From: Verrucomicrobiales bacterium
GTDB lineage: Bacteria; Verrucomicrobiota; Verrucomicrobiia; Verrucomicrobiales; DEV007
Direction: 5' to 3'
NCBI GenBank assembly: GCA_016795385.1
Contig: JAEUHI010000052.1
Location: 1-64,000 of the forward strand
Length of the DNA: 64,000 nucleotides
The stretch's first letter is position 1. Each line of letters begins with the position of its first letter. The notes below the pieces were generated by a model. The model saw nothing but the letters and a program-made list of their open reading frames with translations. It did no database searches and was not told the origin of the DNA. Shown here piece by piece: positions 37,148 through 46,569 of this stretch. A program made the position numbers and the translations under genes.

Positions 37148-37744
37148 ATGACGCAAAACCTTCCAATGGACCCTGACCGTGCTTATGATGATGTCGCTGA
37201 CGCCGAAATGCTCTCGGGAATCGCCTCGGGAGATCAGGAGGCCTTCCGGCGGCTCCATCAGCGTTATGCGGGACTGCTCTATGCCGCGATCCACCGCATC
37301 CTCGGTGATCCGGCCGACACGGATGAGGTGCTGCAGGAGGTCTTGAATTCGCTCTGGCGGAAAGCGGATCAGTATCATCCCGGACGTGGACGTCCCATCA
37401 CTTGGTTGACCTCGACCGCCCGCAACCGGGCGATCGACCGGCTCCGCTCGCGCAAACGTCAGGCCCGTCTCAAGGAAGCCTATGAGGATGCGCTCGACTT
37501 CGTGGCACGCGGCAACACCCCCGTCGCGGGTCCCGAGGCGGCGATCCGTCGAGACACCTGCGAGGCGGTCCGCTCGGCGGTAATGGAGCTCAGCGAGATC
37601 CAGCGCGAGGCGATCGAGAAAGTCTATTTCGAGGGTCTCACCCAACAGCAGATCGCCGATCAACTCGGCGAACCTCTCGGCACCGTAAAGGCCCGCATCC
37701 GCCGCGGACTTGCGAAACTCCGCCAGACCATCGGCGAAGAGTGA
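37148..37744 (+). CDS. ECF RNA polymerase sigma factor
   Basis: 198 residues from the ATG at 37148; a TTG at 37139 and an ATG at 37169 are alternatives. Region 2 (FRRLHQRYAGLLYAAIHRIL, TDEVLQEVLNSLWRKADQY, then PITWLTSTARNRAIDRLR) and region 4 (REAIEKVYFEGLTQQQIADQ, then LGTVKARIRRGLAKLR) are complete. The layout resembles the SigK/RpoE-like ECF group usually paired with a membrane anti-sigma, yet none follows: the next gene is convergent, 9 bp away. Divergent from ftsH across about 210 bp, so it might be linked to envelope stress, but that is only positional. Confidence 0.88.
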   Translation: MTQNLPMDPDRAYDDVADAEMLSGIASGDQEAFRRLHQRYAGLLYAAIHRILGDPADTDEVLQEVLNSLWRKADQYHPGRGRPITWLTSTARNRAIDRLRSRKRQARLKEAYEDALDFVARGNTPVAGPEAAIRRDTCEAVRSAVMELSEIQREAIEKVYFEGLTQQQIADQLGEPLGTVKARIRRGLAKLRQTIGEE

Positions 37745-37753
37745 TTCCCCTGG

Positions 37754-39490
37754 TCACTTGAAGATCGCATCCAGTCCCATCGCACTCTTCCGCGCGATTT
37801 TCGGCACGATCTTGGGCCGGGAACGCTTCAACACGAAGTAGGCGAGCGAAAGCAGGCGCAGCCCGATGATCTTGTCGATGAAACGGTAATCGGGCGTCTG
37901 CCGCACGAGGTATTTGAGGAAGAGCTTGATGGAGCGGCTTCCGACCTTGAAGGGCTTGAAGTCATACTTCACCGAGTAGCGGAATCGGCTCCCGCGCGGG
38001 TAGCGCTTCTTGTATTGCTTCTTCGCCTTCTCGAGCCGCTTTTGGATCTCCTCGTCGTCGGGACGGAAGAAATACTCCCGCGCCAGGGCGATGAGGCCGA
38101 AGGTGTACTCCATGTATTCGATGTCCTCCTCGGGCAGGTCGCATTGCAGGGCGAGGGTGCGCATCCGCTTGATCTTCGCCATCGCGGCGTGCCCGGCACG
38201 GATCGCGGCCTCGCCGTCCTCGACGAGATGCCCGAGCATGCGCTGGATCGACTGGGCGACAAAGATGTGATGCCAGTAAACGCCGAGGAGCGGAGGAATG
38301 CGGACGCGGCGGAAGTAGAAGCGCTGCCTCGCGAAATCGGGCAGATAGAGCAGCTGGATCACGACCTCTTCCGAAAGGCGCATCAGTTCGAGCAAGGCCG
38401 CCTTGTTTTCAACGACGGGCAGGTGCGAGAGCGCCTCCTCGACGAGCTCGCCGTGTTTGAAGAGCCGCAGCGTGACGAAGGTGTTGATCTCGGTCCAGAT
38501 CGATCCCGGCTGGAGAAAGGCGAGACGACGGAACGGAGTCCATCCGCCCGTCTGGCACCACACCGAGATGCCGATCACGTTCGGCGCATCGCGCAGCTCG
38601 ATCGCGATCTGTTCGTAGTCACCGCCGACGAAACTCGGATACTCGCCGCAGCCCTCGTATTCCCGGCGGGTCTGCAGCTCGACGATCTTCGGCAGTCCCG
38701 TGACGAAGAAATTCCGGTTCAGCGAGAGGTAGCGGAAGAAATCCGACTCGCCGTATTTCATCGAGAGGACAAGGGCGGGACTCGCGATCCCCTCGATCGT
38801 TTTCTCGAGCGTGGCATGGTGCCAGATGAGATCCCCGACCTCGTGCGCCCCCACCGTCCAAGTGCGGAAGATGCAGCGGCGGCGGTGCTGCTCGAAGACG
38901 GGCAGGATCGCCTTCAGGCAACGGTTCACCATCGCGGGACTTTTGAGGACGAGACGGCTGCGGAAATCCTCCTTCACATCGAGGCCGTCGCTCTCGCCGA
39001 TGCGCAGGACGACGCCAGCAACTTCGGGAAAATCGGTGAAAAAACGGTCGAGCAATCCCGTGAGGAATTCGCGTTGCTTTTTCTCGCTCTTTCCGAGCTG
39101 CTTCTCCAGCGCGGGCGTGAGCGTGAGGATGTCCATCGTCAGATAGATCTGCAGGCCTTCCTCGTGGATGATGCGGAAGAGCTCGCGGAATTCCTCGCGA
39201 TAGACCTCGACGCGCGCGGCGACGGGATCCTCGAGATAATGATGGCGGGCGAGGTGCGGCACGTCATCGAGCGTGACCCCGTTGTAGCCGATCGCGGCGA
39301 CACTGCGGCAGAAGGTGCGCATGTCCTCGCGGACCTGGAGAAAGCTCTCGCGCAATTCCTCCGGCTCCATTTCCTGGAAACGGATCCACGGCAACTTCGA
39401 CCAATTGATCCGGAAACGCTCGTATCCCGGAAAGAACGGGCCGATGGCGTCGATCAGATAGAGCGGGGAGTCGAGGGCGGGCAGGTCCAC
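37754..39490 (-). CDS. putative TIM-barrel glycoside hydrolase-like protein
   Basis: 578 residues with no signal peptide. The first 330 residues read as a beta/alpha barrel: strand-helix units with VAAIGYNGVTLDDVPHLARH, EEGLQIYLTMDIL, VAGVVLRIGESDG and VIGISVWCQTGGW. The Arg-Ile-Gly-Glu-Ser and Cys-Gln-Thr-Gly-Gly-Trp blocks recall alpha-glucuronidase-like or related glycosidase barrels, but I cannot assign catalytic residues. The C-terminal 240 residues are helical and very basic at the end (KKRYPRGSRFRYSVKYD). Cytoplasmic, stand-alone, substrate unknown. Confidence 0.5.
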   Translation of the reverse strand: MDLPALDSPLYLIDAIGPFFPGYERFRINWSKLPWIRFQEMEPEELRESFLQVREDMRTFCRSVAAIGYNGVTLDDVPHLARHHYLEDPVAARVEVYREEFRELFRIIHEEGLQIYLTMDILTLTPALEKQLGKSEKKQREFLTGLLDRFFTDFPEVAGVVLRIGESDGLDVKEDFRSRLVLKSPAMVNRCLKAILPVFEQHRRRCIFRTWTVGAHEVGDLIWHHATLEKTIEGIASPALVLSMKYGESDFFRYLSLNRNFFVTGLPKIVELQTRREYEGCGEYPSFVGGDYEQIAIELRDAPNVIGISVWCQTGGWTPFRRLAFLQPGSIWTEINTFVTLRLFKHGELVEEALSHLPVVENKAALLELMRLSEEVVIQLLYLPDFARQRFYFRRVRIPPLLGVYWHHIFVAQSIQRMLGHLVEDGEAAIRAGHAAMAKIKRMRTLALQCDLPEEDIEYMEYTFGLIALAREYFFRPDDEEIQKRLEKAKKQYKKRYPRGSRFRYSVKYDFKPFKVGSRSIKLFLKYLVRQTPDYRFIDKIIGLRLLSLAYFVLKRSRPKIVPKIARKSAMGLDAIFK

Positions 39491-39594
39491 GGCGGAGAGG
39501 AGGGGTTCTTAGTTCAATCGGTGCCCGGTCGCAACGGATTCATCGTGTGGCAAGAGCGACACCACGTGTCGGATTTGTCACTTCATAGCGTTTT

Positions 39595-40302
39595 TCACAC
39601 CAGCTTGTAACCCACTCCGTGCACCGTCAGCAGAAAGGCCGGCGTCCTCCCGTCGTCCCCGATCTTCTTGCGGATCTGGGCGACGCATTGGTCGAGGGTG
39701 CGCGTCGTGCCGAAATACTTCACACCCCAGACCGCTTCGAGGATCTGATCGCGGCTGAGCACCTTGCCCCGGTGGCGATGGAGAAAGGCGATCAGTTCCG
39801 CCTCGCGCGGCGTCAGGGGGAGGATCGTGCCATCGAGAGACGCCTCGTAGGCACCCGGCACGATCGTCGCGCGGCCGACCACGATCGGATCAGGCATCGC
39901 GTCCGGGCGAGCATCGTCATTCCAGACCCGCGCCCGGCGCAGAAGGGCCTCGACACGGGCGAGCAATTCCTGGATCCCGAAGGGTTTCGTCACATAATCA
40001 TCGGCACCGGCTTTCAGGCCGACGACCTTGTCGATCTCCTGCCCTTTCGCCGTGAGCATGAGGATGGGCAGCCGACAATCCGCACGCCGCAATTGTTTCG
40101 CGATCTCGTAACCGCTCGCGCCGGGCAACATCACGTCGAGCAGCAGGAGATCCGGCAAGGATTCGGCGATGCGTTGCAGCGCCTCGCCCCCGTCGCCGCA
40201 GGAGGTCACCGCGTAGCCGGCCCCACCGAGGACCTCCTCGAGACCGAAACGGATCGAAGGATCGTCTTCGACAACAAAGAGACGGAAATCGGACGGGTTC
40301 AT
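39595..40302 (-). CDS. OmpR-family response regulator
   Basis: 235 residues from the ATG at 40302, where a receiver domain begins. Receiver: acidic pair E12-D13-D14, phosphorylated Asp56 (LLLLDVMLPG), Thr in MLTAKG and the conserved TKPF Lys. A winged-helix domain occupies about 140-235 (LTPREAELIAFLHRHRGKVL, then LDQCVAQIRKKIGDD, then VHGVGYKLV). Its start overlaps the kinase stop by 4 bp. It is last in the vWA / kinase / regulator operon. Confidence 0.92.
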   Translation of the reverse strand: MNPSDFRLFVVEDDPSIRFGLEEVLGGAGYAVTSCGDGGEALQRIAESLPDLLLLDVMLPGASGYEIAKQLRRADCRLPILMLTAKGQEIDKVVGLKAGADDYVTKPFGIQELLARVEALLRRARVWNDDARPDAMPDPIVVGRATIVPGAYEASLDGTILPLTPREAELIAFLHRHRGKVLSRDQILEAVWGVKYFGTTRTLDQCVAQIRKKIGDDGRTPAFLLTVHGVGYKLV

Positions 40303-42206
40303 GAGTCGAGGGGAAGATGGAGAACGAAGACACTGCCGCCGCCTTTGCGGGGCTCGTGCCGGATCGAGCCGCCGTGCCGCTCCGCGATCTGACGGCAAAG
40401 GGCGAGACCGATGCCCGATCCATCGATGCCCGAATGGATCGAATCATCAACCCGGTAGAACCGCTCGAAGATGCGCCGCCGGTGCGCGCGCGGGACGCCC
40501 GGTCCACGGTCGGAGACCGACAGGACCGCCCCGCCCTGCGTGCGTTCGAGCGAGACCTCCACGCTTTTTCCCGCCGAGGCGTATTTCACCGCGTTGCCTA
40601 ACAGATTCACCACGATCTGGGCGAGCGCGTCGCGATCGCCGGCGACGACGGGGCCTCCAGAATCCGGCAGCGCCAGCGAGAGCGTCATCCCCGCCGCCTC
40701 GACCGACTCGCGCAGATCGCCGACCGTTTCCCGGACAAGGGAGGCGAGATCGACGGGCTCTCTCTCGAGCCGCATCTCGCCGCGGTCGAGTTTGGAGAAA
40801 TCGAGGAGACGGTTGATCAATCGCGAGAGCCTCGCCGACTCGCGCGAGAGGATCTCGGCGTAGTGACGCGTCTTTTGCGGATCCTCCGCCCCGGGTCCCG
40901 CGAGCAGTTCGGAAAACATGCGGATGGAGGTGAGCGGGGTTTTCAACTCGTGACTCACATTGCCGACAAAGTCCGTTTTGCGGGCTGCGAGTTTCATTTC
41001 ATCCCCCACCGATCGCGCCACCAGCACACTGCCGATCGCGACCGCTCCGACGAGGGCGAGAATGACGATCCACAGCGTGAGCCGCACCTTGCGTGCCGCC
41101 GCGTTGAGTGAACCGGGATCGATGAGGTAAGCGGCGACCTCCCATCGCGGCAGGAGAGGTCCCACCTCCGAAGCGACAAAAGGGAGGCTCCAGTCCGCCG
41201 TGAAATCAGGGCGGGTGAGGGCCGCGGGTGCGCCCTCCGAGTCGAGCAACGCGAAGCACGCCTCCGATGAGACGGCGGCATCGGGAGGAGCGGCAAGGAT
41301 CCCGGCGAGATCCATTTTCACCGCCTGCAGATCGAGCTCGGTCCAGAAAGTGAGCGATGGATCCTGCGGATGCCGTTTCCAGAGGAGGATGTGCAGCGTG
41401 CCATCGACGAGCCGGCTCACCGCTCCCTCGTTGGCCCCGGAGGTGACCTGGGTGTTGTCGACGCTCTCGGGAGTGAGGCTCGAAAAATTCCCCGCCGCGC
41501 CACCAGACAGGGTTGCGTCGGCCATTTGACCCTCTTCACTCACGGCCCTTTGCTGCATCGGCATGACATTGCGGGTCATCTGCGGAGCCGCGGCCGCGGC
41601 AGGAGCCGGCGCGGCCGCGGGAGCCGGGGCCGCCATTGGAGCCAATCCACGGCTTTCCGGCACGGCGACTTTCCATTTCGATGGCGCCGACGCCTTCTTT
41701 TCCATACTCGCCGACAACGACTCGCTCTCCTTGCGGAATTCCTTCGGAGCAGCGGCGGTCTCGGCTTCGACGAGAGCACCGAGCGGGGCGGCCTGGAAGA
41801 CCTCGGCGACACGGCGGTTCGTCAGAAATTCCCCGTTCGCGGTGAGAAACCGATCCGCCGCGCTGCCGGGCTCGGGACGTTCCGTGAGAAGCGTGGTGCC
41901 GTCGCGCACCACGGTGGCTGCGGCGGCCTGGCTCCAGCGTTCCCTGACAAGAGCATCAAACTCGGTCGTGGCCCGATCGCCTTCCTCGGTCACGATTTCT
42001 TCGACGAGCTGCTCGTGGAAAACGCGGAGATCCTCGAGGAAGCGGTTGATGCGGTCCGCGAGCCCGTCGCAGCCCGATTGGAGGAGGCGCGTGCGCTGGC
42101 TCTCCACGACCAGCTCCTGGTCGCGCAGGGAACGCAACGCCAGCCCCGCGAGAAGGACGGCGGGGAGGAGGATCGCGAGCAGGAGAACAAGGACGATGCG
42201 CTTCAT
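40299..42206 (-). CDS. membrane sensor histidine kinase with large Ala/Pro-rich periplasmic domain
   Basis: 635 residues from the ATG at 42206, where the first membrane helix begins (MKRIVLVLLLAILLPAVLLA). A periplasmic sensor of about 345 residues follows, containing an Ala/Pro low-complexity run (187-208), then TM2 (about 376-397). The kinase core has the H-box FVGNVSHELKTPLTS (His419), N-box NLLGNAVKYAS and G-boxes SDRGPGVP and GSGIGLALC. There is no HAMP domain. The sensor domain matches no ligand-binding module I recognise. It lies 118 bp after the vWA gene with a 30-bp palindrome between, and overlaps the response regulator by 4 bp. Confidence 0.9.
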   Translation of the reverse strand: MKRIVLVLLLAILLPAVLLAGLALRSLRDQELVVESQRTRLLQSGCDGLADRINRFLEDLRVFHEQLVEEIVTEEGDRATTEFDALVRERWSQAAAATVVRDGTTLLTERPEPGSAADRFLTANGEFLTNRRVAEVFQAAPLGALVEAETAAAPKEFRKESESLSASMEKKASAPSKWKVAVPESRGLAPMAAPAPAAAPAPAAAAAPQMTRNVMPMQQRAVSEEGQMADATLSGGAAGNFSSLTPESVDNTQVTSGANEGAVSRLVDGTLHILLWKRHPQDPSLTFWTELDLQAVKMDLAGILAAPPDAAVSSEACFALLDSEGAPAALTRPDFTADWSLPFVASEVGPLLPRWEVAAYLIDPGSLNAAARKVRLTLWIVILALVGAVAIGSVLVARSVGDEMKLAARKTDFVGNVSHELKTPLTSIRMFSELLAGPGAEDPQKTRHYAEILSRESARLSRLINRLLDFSKLDRGEMRLEREPVDLASLVRETVGDLRESVEAAGMTLSLALPDSGGPVVAGDRDALAQIVVNLLGNAVKYASAGKSVEVSLERTQGGAVLSVSDRGPGVPRAHRRRIFERFYRVDDSIHSGIDGSGIGLALCRQIAERHGGSIRHEPRKGGGSVFVLHLPLDS

Positions 42207-42287
42207 GCGCCGGGGGCGGATTCGGGCAAAGTATCGCGCCTTTCCGACCGGGATGACAGTCGAAAAGGCGCGCCGGTGGGTCGTTTG

Positions 42288-42317
42288 CAATTCTTGTCCC
42301 GGCCGGGACAAGAATTG
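42288..42317. promoter_or_regulatory. 30-bp perfect palindrome between vWA and kinase genes
   Basis: The half-site CAATTCTTGTCCCGG (42288-42302) is followed directly by its exact reverse complement (42303-42317), with no spacer. It begins 8 bp after the vWA stop and 82 bp before the kinase ATG. No T-run follows, so a simple terminator is unlikely; an operator for the downstream regulator or an mRNA-processing hairpin is possible. Confidence 0.7.
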
Positions 42318-42324
42318 TACTGCT

Positions 42325-43665
42325 TCAGCGCTTCGAGTTCCTCGTCTGCCAGGCTCCGTTCGAGAGCACCTTGCGCTGCTCCTTGGAAAGCTGGTCGCTT
42401 TCGAGTTCCTCGCGGGCCTTGGAGATGCCTTCGAGCTCGCGGCTGATCGCGGCTTGCTGCGGTGCCGGGGCGGCGGCCTGGGCTTCTTTCAACTTCGCGA
42501 TCTGGGTATCGAGGACGGCGCGAGAGGCGGCGGCATTGCCTTGGTCGGCGAGGGCGATCGCTTCTTCGGTGGCGACGGCATTCTCGAAAATGGCGGCCTC
42601 GGCGCGGATGCCGCGGTCCATCGTTTTTTCGGCGAGGGTGATGTCTTCGGTGTAGCCGACGACGACGGGCGCGATCTGATCCTTCGCCGATCCCTCATGA
42701 CGCAGGACGACGTTCGCGATCTCGCTGATTTTGCCGAAGGCCCCTTCCTCGACCTGGCATTCGAGATAGAGCTCGCGCTTCTGCCCGCCCGAGACGGTGG
42801 CGAAAGCGACCCGTTCGGTCTGCGACGACAGCTCGCCGGGACGACCGAGGAAGCGGATCGGACGCACGCCTTCGGGACAACGGATCTCGATGATGACCTC
42901 GCGGGCGACGATGGTCTGCAGCTCGCCGAGCTCCTTCTTGAAAACCTCGGGCAACGTTTCGACATCGGCAATGTGGTAGTAGTTCGCATCGCTCGCCTCG
43001 GCGAGAGCGGTCATGAGCGTCTCGTTGTAGTCGCTGCCGAGACCGATCGTGGTCACGGACATGCCCTCGCGGGCGATGCGGTTGCCGAGGTCGGCGATGG
43101 AGCGGTTGTCGCTCGGTCCGACGTTGGCGATGCCATCGGAAAGAAGGAGGACGCGGTTGATGCGCTCTTTGGAGAGGAATTCGCGGAGCTGTCGCGAGCC
43201 TTCCTCGACGCCTCCGTAGAGGGCGGTGCTGCCTCCGGTCTCGATCCGTTCGATGAGACGCCGGATTTCCGCGCGCCGCTCGCCGAGGCGCGCCGCGGGC
43301 ACGACGACCTGGATTTCGGATTCGTAGACGACGAGCGAGAGCACATCCTCGGGATCGAGCTGGTCGACGAGCAATGCCGCGGCCTGCTTGGCTTGTTCGA
43401 GCTTGGCACCGCTCATCGAGCCGCTGCGATCGAGGACGATGGCCAGGTTCAAAGGTGAGCGTTCCTTCCTGGGAGCGACGCAGCCCTCGACCTCGATCTT
43501 CACGACGACGGGGGCGCCGCGACCTTCCTTCACGAGGAGAGGGCGGTCGACGGAGGTTTTCAGCGTCACGGATTCTTCAGCGGCGAAGGTGGGAGTGGCA
43601 GGGTTTCCGCTCGCGGCCAGGATCAGGGCGAGCGCCGACATTTTCAGACGATGGGTGGTGTCCAT
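42325..43665 (-). CDS. secreted vWA-domain protein heading a two-component operon
   Basis: 446 residues: signal peptide (1-28), a beta-sandwich N-terminal part (LLVKEGRGAPVVVKIEVEGC), then a vWA domain with a full metal-site motif DRSGSMSG (79-86) and the T/D residues in GGSTALYGG and LLSDGIANVG. A C-terminal beta domain and an Ala/Gln/Glu-rich helix with AAAPAPQQAAIS follow. Such periplasmic vWA proteins (YfbK-like) bind protein partners. Being first in the operon with a kinase whose sensor domain carries a similar AAPAPAAA run, it may be the kinase's partner or target, which is an inference. Confidence 0.85.
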   Translation of the reverse strand: MDTTHRLKMSALALILAASGNPATPTFAAEESVTLKTSVDRPLLVKEGRGAPVVVKIEVEGCVAPRKERSPLNLAIVLDRSGSMSGAKLEQAKQAAALLVDQLDPEDVLSLVVYESEIQVVVPAARLGERRAEIRRLIERIETGGSTALYGGVEEGSRQLREFLSKERINRVLLLSDGIANVGPSDNRSIADLGNRIAREGMSVTTIGLGSDYNETLMTALAEASDANYYHIADVETLPEVFKKELGELQTIVAREVIIEIRCPEGVRPIRFLGRPGELSSQTERVAFATVSGGQKRELYLECQVEEGAFGKISEIANVVLRHEGSAKDQIAPVVVGYTEDITLAEKTMDRGIRAEAAIFENAVATEEAIALADQGNAAASRAVLDTQIAKLKEAQAAAPAPQQAAISRELEGISKAREELESDQLSKEQRKVLSNGAWQTRNSKR

Positions 43666-43829
43666 GGGGAAACCCTCGCCGCCTTTGCGAAAGAGTTGTC
43701 ATGGCCGCGTCAGGAGTTTGTCAGGAAGTTGTCAGGATGGGGAATGACATCCTCCTTTGGTCCTATGGCGGAATGGCCCAATGCGGACGATCTTGCGGCA
43801 TGATCCTCGGGATTTCGCTCTCCTCCTCC

Positions 43830-45446
43830 ATGAACCACCGTCCTGCCCGCGCGCTTTGTCTCGCGATCGCCTCGCTGCTGATGGCGTCGGCCCCCGCCCG
43901 ATCGCAGGAGTCGATCATTGCGATGGGAAATTCCTATTGGAACGGGACGCTCGGCTCCACCGCCAGCCCCATCGGCGCCACCATCGCGTGCAGCCATACC
44001 ACGACGGGCGGCTATCTCGTGACCGTCACTTCCCCGGGAGCGTTCGCAGGTGCCTCGACGACGGACTTCATGGTTGAGACATCGATGGACGATCTCTATG
44101 CCAACGATCACAACAGTGCCGCCGCGATCCAATCCGTGACCGCCGATGTCGTCACGGTGCGTGTGCGGACTTTCGATCTCGAAGCGATGACCCCTCCCGA
44201 CCTCGCGGTGGCTGCTGACGCGGAGTTCTTTTTTGTCATCCGCCGCATCGATCAGTTGAACTCCGGCCAGCCCCTTGAATCCCGCCACCTTGTCGCGGTC
44301 GGCACCGTTCGCAGCAGCGGCCTGCTCGACACGGGATTCGGCATCAACGGAGTCTCGATCCTCGCGGGTCGCGGAGCGGTCGGCGAATACTTCATCCAGC
44401 TCGGCAAGCCGGGCGGCTTCGCGACGGATGCCAATGCCCAATACATCCTCCTCCTCTCACCCCGTGGCGTTTCGGTGCCCGATGTCTCCCTTCGGGGGAC
44501 CTGTTACAACGCGATTCCCGATGGACTCGTCACGTTCTACGTCCGGTCGGAGGACGTGCAGGCGGCGACCGCCGCCGATGATCCCGTGGCCGCCGACACC
44601 TCGTTTTCGTTCGCGATCTTCAATGCCTCGACGCATGATTCCAACGGGGAATCTTCCTCCACGCTACTCAAGGCGGTCGCCTCCGTCGATGGCGCCGGGA
44701 ATCTCGTCACCGGCCGCACCGCCTACCCCGGGGCGACAATCAGCTCGGTGAAGACTTCCGCGGGACGTTATGATGTCTTCATCGATTCCCCCGGAGCCTT
44801 CGCCGGAGTCGATGACGCCAGCCTCGCTGCCTTCGTCACCCTCAACAGCAGCAGCCAAGTCGATGACCTTGCCAAAACACGGGTCGCCGTCGTCAACGCC
44901 AACCGCATCCGCATCGACGTCGCGGTCGATGACGTGCAGCACAACAACGACGAGGACGGCATCCCGGCTGACGGTTCCTTCTTCCTCTCCCTCTATGATG
45001 CGGCCCCGGTCCTGCGTCACGATCTCCGGGTCGGGAAATCGTCGTCGGGCGCTGGAGCAGCCGGAAACGGCGTCTTCAACAGCAACGGCGCCGGTCAGTC
45101 CGTGAAATTGGTTCTTCCCGGAAAAGCCAAACGATCCGCCTACTTCCGCGCCGCGAACCGCGGAGGTTCGGTGGATGCGCTCCGGCTCAAGAGCGGAAAA
45201 ATCCCCTCGACCGTGAAAGCGAATTTTTTCCTCACCTCCGGCGGTGGAGGCAACATCACGGCCACGGTCCGGGCCGGGGGGACGGTGGCGGGCAGCCTCA
45301 TGCCCGGGGGGGCGGTCGCGGTCCAGGCCAGTCTCCGCTACAAGAAACTTTCCAAGCGCCCGAAGGCGAAGGTGGCGCTGAGCACGCTCTCCGGCTATCA
45401 GCCCGCCAACGCCGACACGAATCTGGTGCTGTTGAAAGGGAAGTGA
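43830..45446 (+). CDS. secreted protein with three ~115-residue repeats, unknown function
   Basis: 538 residues from the ATG at 43830, which gives a standard signal peptide (cut near ARSQ); ATG at 43800 would add ten residues. Three tandem repeats of about 115-125 residues start near residues 38, 165 and 300. Each contains a strand of the form GATI...G.Y.V.I.SPGAFA, a segment of V-rich strands and an ending of the type P-A-D-x-S-F-F-x-x-x-x-x-D/N. A Gly/Ser-rich linker and a different beta-sandwich follow (SVKLVLPGKAKRSAYFRAA). It has no catalytic motif. Probably a cell-surface or extracellular structural protein. Confidence 0.65.
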   Translation: MNHRPARALCLAIASLLMASAPARSQESIIAMGNSYWNGTLGSTASPIGATIACSHTTTGGYLVTVTSPGAFAGASTTDFMVETSMDDLYANDHNSAAAIQSVTADVVTVRVRTFDLEAMTPPDLAVAADAEFFFVIRRIDQLNSGQPLESRHLVAVGTVRSSGLLDTGFGINGVSILAGRGAVGEYFIQLGKPGGFATDANAQYILLLSPRGVSVPDVSLRGTCYNAIPDGLVTFYVRSEDVQAATAADDPVAADTSFSFAIFNASTHDSNGESSSTLLKAVASVDGAGNLVTGRTAYPGATISSVKTSAGRYDVFIDSPGAFAGVDDASLAAFVTLNSSSQVDDLAKTRVAVVNANRIRIDVAVDDVQHNNDEDGIPADGSFFLSLYDAAPVLRHDLRVGKSSSGAGAAGNGVFNSNGAGQSVKLVLPGKAKRSAYFRAANRGGSVDALRLKSGKIPSTVKANFFLTSGGGGNITATVRAGGTVAGSLMPGGAVAVQASLRYKKLSKRPKAKVALSTLSGYQPANADTNLVLLKGK

Positions 45447-45542
45447 GATTTCCTGAAAGTCGGCGGCGGGACCCCGCGTATTGGAGGAAAGAATCGCTCT
45501 TCCCCTTTTCGGGGGAATGCCGTATCGGTTAGGCCTTCGACC

Positions 45543-46559
45543 ATGAAATCCCCCACAACGCGTCTCATCCGCTTCCTTTCCAATCCTCTCGCCGTGGCGG
45601 CCATCGCGGCGATAGCCGTGTCGGCCTCGATGCTCTCGCTGACCTCGTGCGGCGACAAGGCTTTCGCCGCGACGGAGAAAACAAAGATCGTTTTCATCGC
45701 CGGCAAAAAGAGCCACCCCTCCGGCCAGCACGAATTCAACGCCGGAGCGATCCTCCTCGCCCGCGCCCTCAACGAACAGAGCGGCCTGCCGGTCGAGGTG
45801 AAGGTCGTCCACAACGGCTGGCCCGAGGATGAATCGGTCTTCGAAGGAGCGAAGGCGGTCGTGATCTACTCTGACGGCAACGCGAGCCATCCTGCCAACG
45901 GCAACGAAGCGAAGATCGAGGCCATGCTCGCGAAGGGCGTCGGTCTCATGTGCATGCATTACGCCGTCGAGGTGCCGAAGGGTGAACAGGGCGAGCGTTT
46001 CAAGAAATGGATCGGGGGTCACTACGAGAGCGGCTACTCCACCAATCCCCACTGGACCGCGGGCGTCGAGATCAAGGAAGGCCACCCGATCAGCCGCGGC
46101 GTGCCCGGCTTCAGTGCCAACGACGAATGGTATTACAACATGCGTTTCGCCGATCCGAAGACGGCCGAAGACATCGTCACCGGCGTGCCGACCCGCGAGA
46201 AGATCAACCGCTACATCCACTGGACGCCCGACGGCGAAAAGAATCTCGGCAAACGCCAGACGATGATGTGGGCGGTCGAGCGTCCCGATGGCGGGCGCGG
46301 CATCGGTTTCACCGGAGGTCACTGGCACCGCAACTGGGCGATCGATGATTTCCGCAAGCTCGTCCTCAACGCGATCCTCTGGACCGCGAAGGTCGAGGTG
46401 CCGGACGGTGGCGTCGTCTCCGAGCCCGTCACCGAGGCCCAGCTCAACGAGAACCTCGATCCGAAGGACAAGATGGAGCACGTCGCCCTTCCCTCGCAGG
46501 CCGATCTCACCCAACCCGCCGCCGAGCCGGTCGAGTTCCGCTGGCCCGGGAAGAAGTGA
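45543..46559 (+). CDS. ThuA-domain lipoprotein
   Basis: 338 residues. The N-terminal hydrophobic segment ends in the lipobox LTSC (Cys36), so the protein is probably a lipoprotein facing the periplasm. The ThuA/class I amidotransferase-like fold follows: IVFIAGKKSHPSGQHEF, VVIYSDGNASHP, GVGLMCMHYAVEV (the position of the nucleophile elbow, here Cys-Met-His) and WYYNMRF with GFTGGHWHRNW. ThuA proteins are linked to glycoside oxidation and turnover in this phylum. The murI start lies 10 bp past the stop. Confidence 0.85.
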   Translation: MKSPTTRLIRFLSNPLAVAAIAAIAVSASMLSLTSCGDKAFAATEKTKIVFIAGKKSHPSGQHEFNAGAILLARALNEQSGLPVEVKVVHNGWPEDESVFEGAKAVVIYSDGNASHPANGNEAKIEAMLAKGVGLMCMHYAVEVPKGEQGERFKKWIGGHYESGYSTNPHWTAGVEIKEGHPISRGVPGFSANDEWYYNMRFADPKTAEDIVTGVPTREKINRYIHWTPDGEKNLGKRQTMMWAVERPDGGRGIGFTGGHWHRNWAIDDFRKLVLNAILWTAKVEVPDGGVVSEPVTEAQLNENLDPKDKMEHVALPSQADLTQPAAEPVEFRWPGKK

Positions 46560-46569
46560 CCATTTTCCC

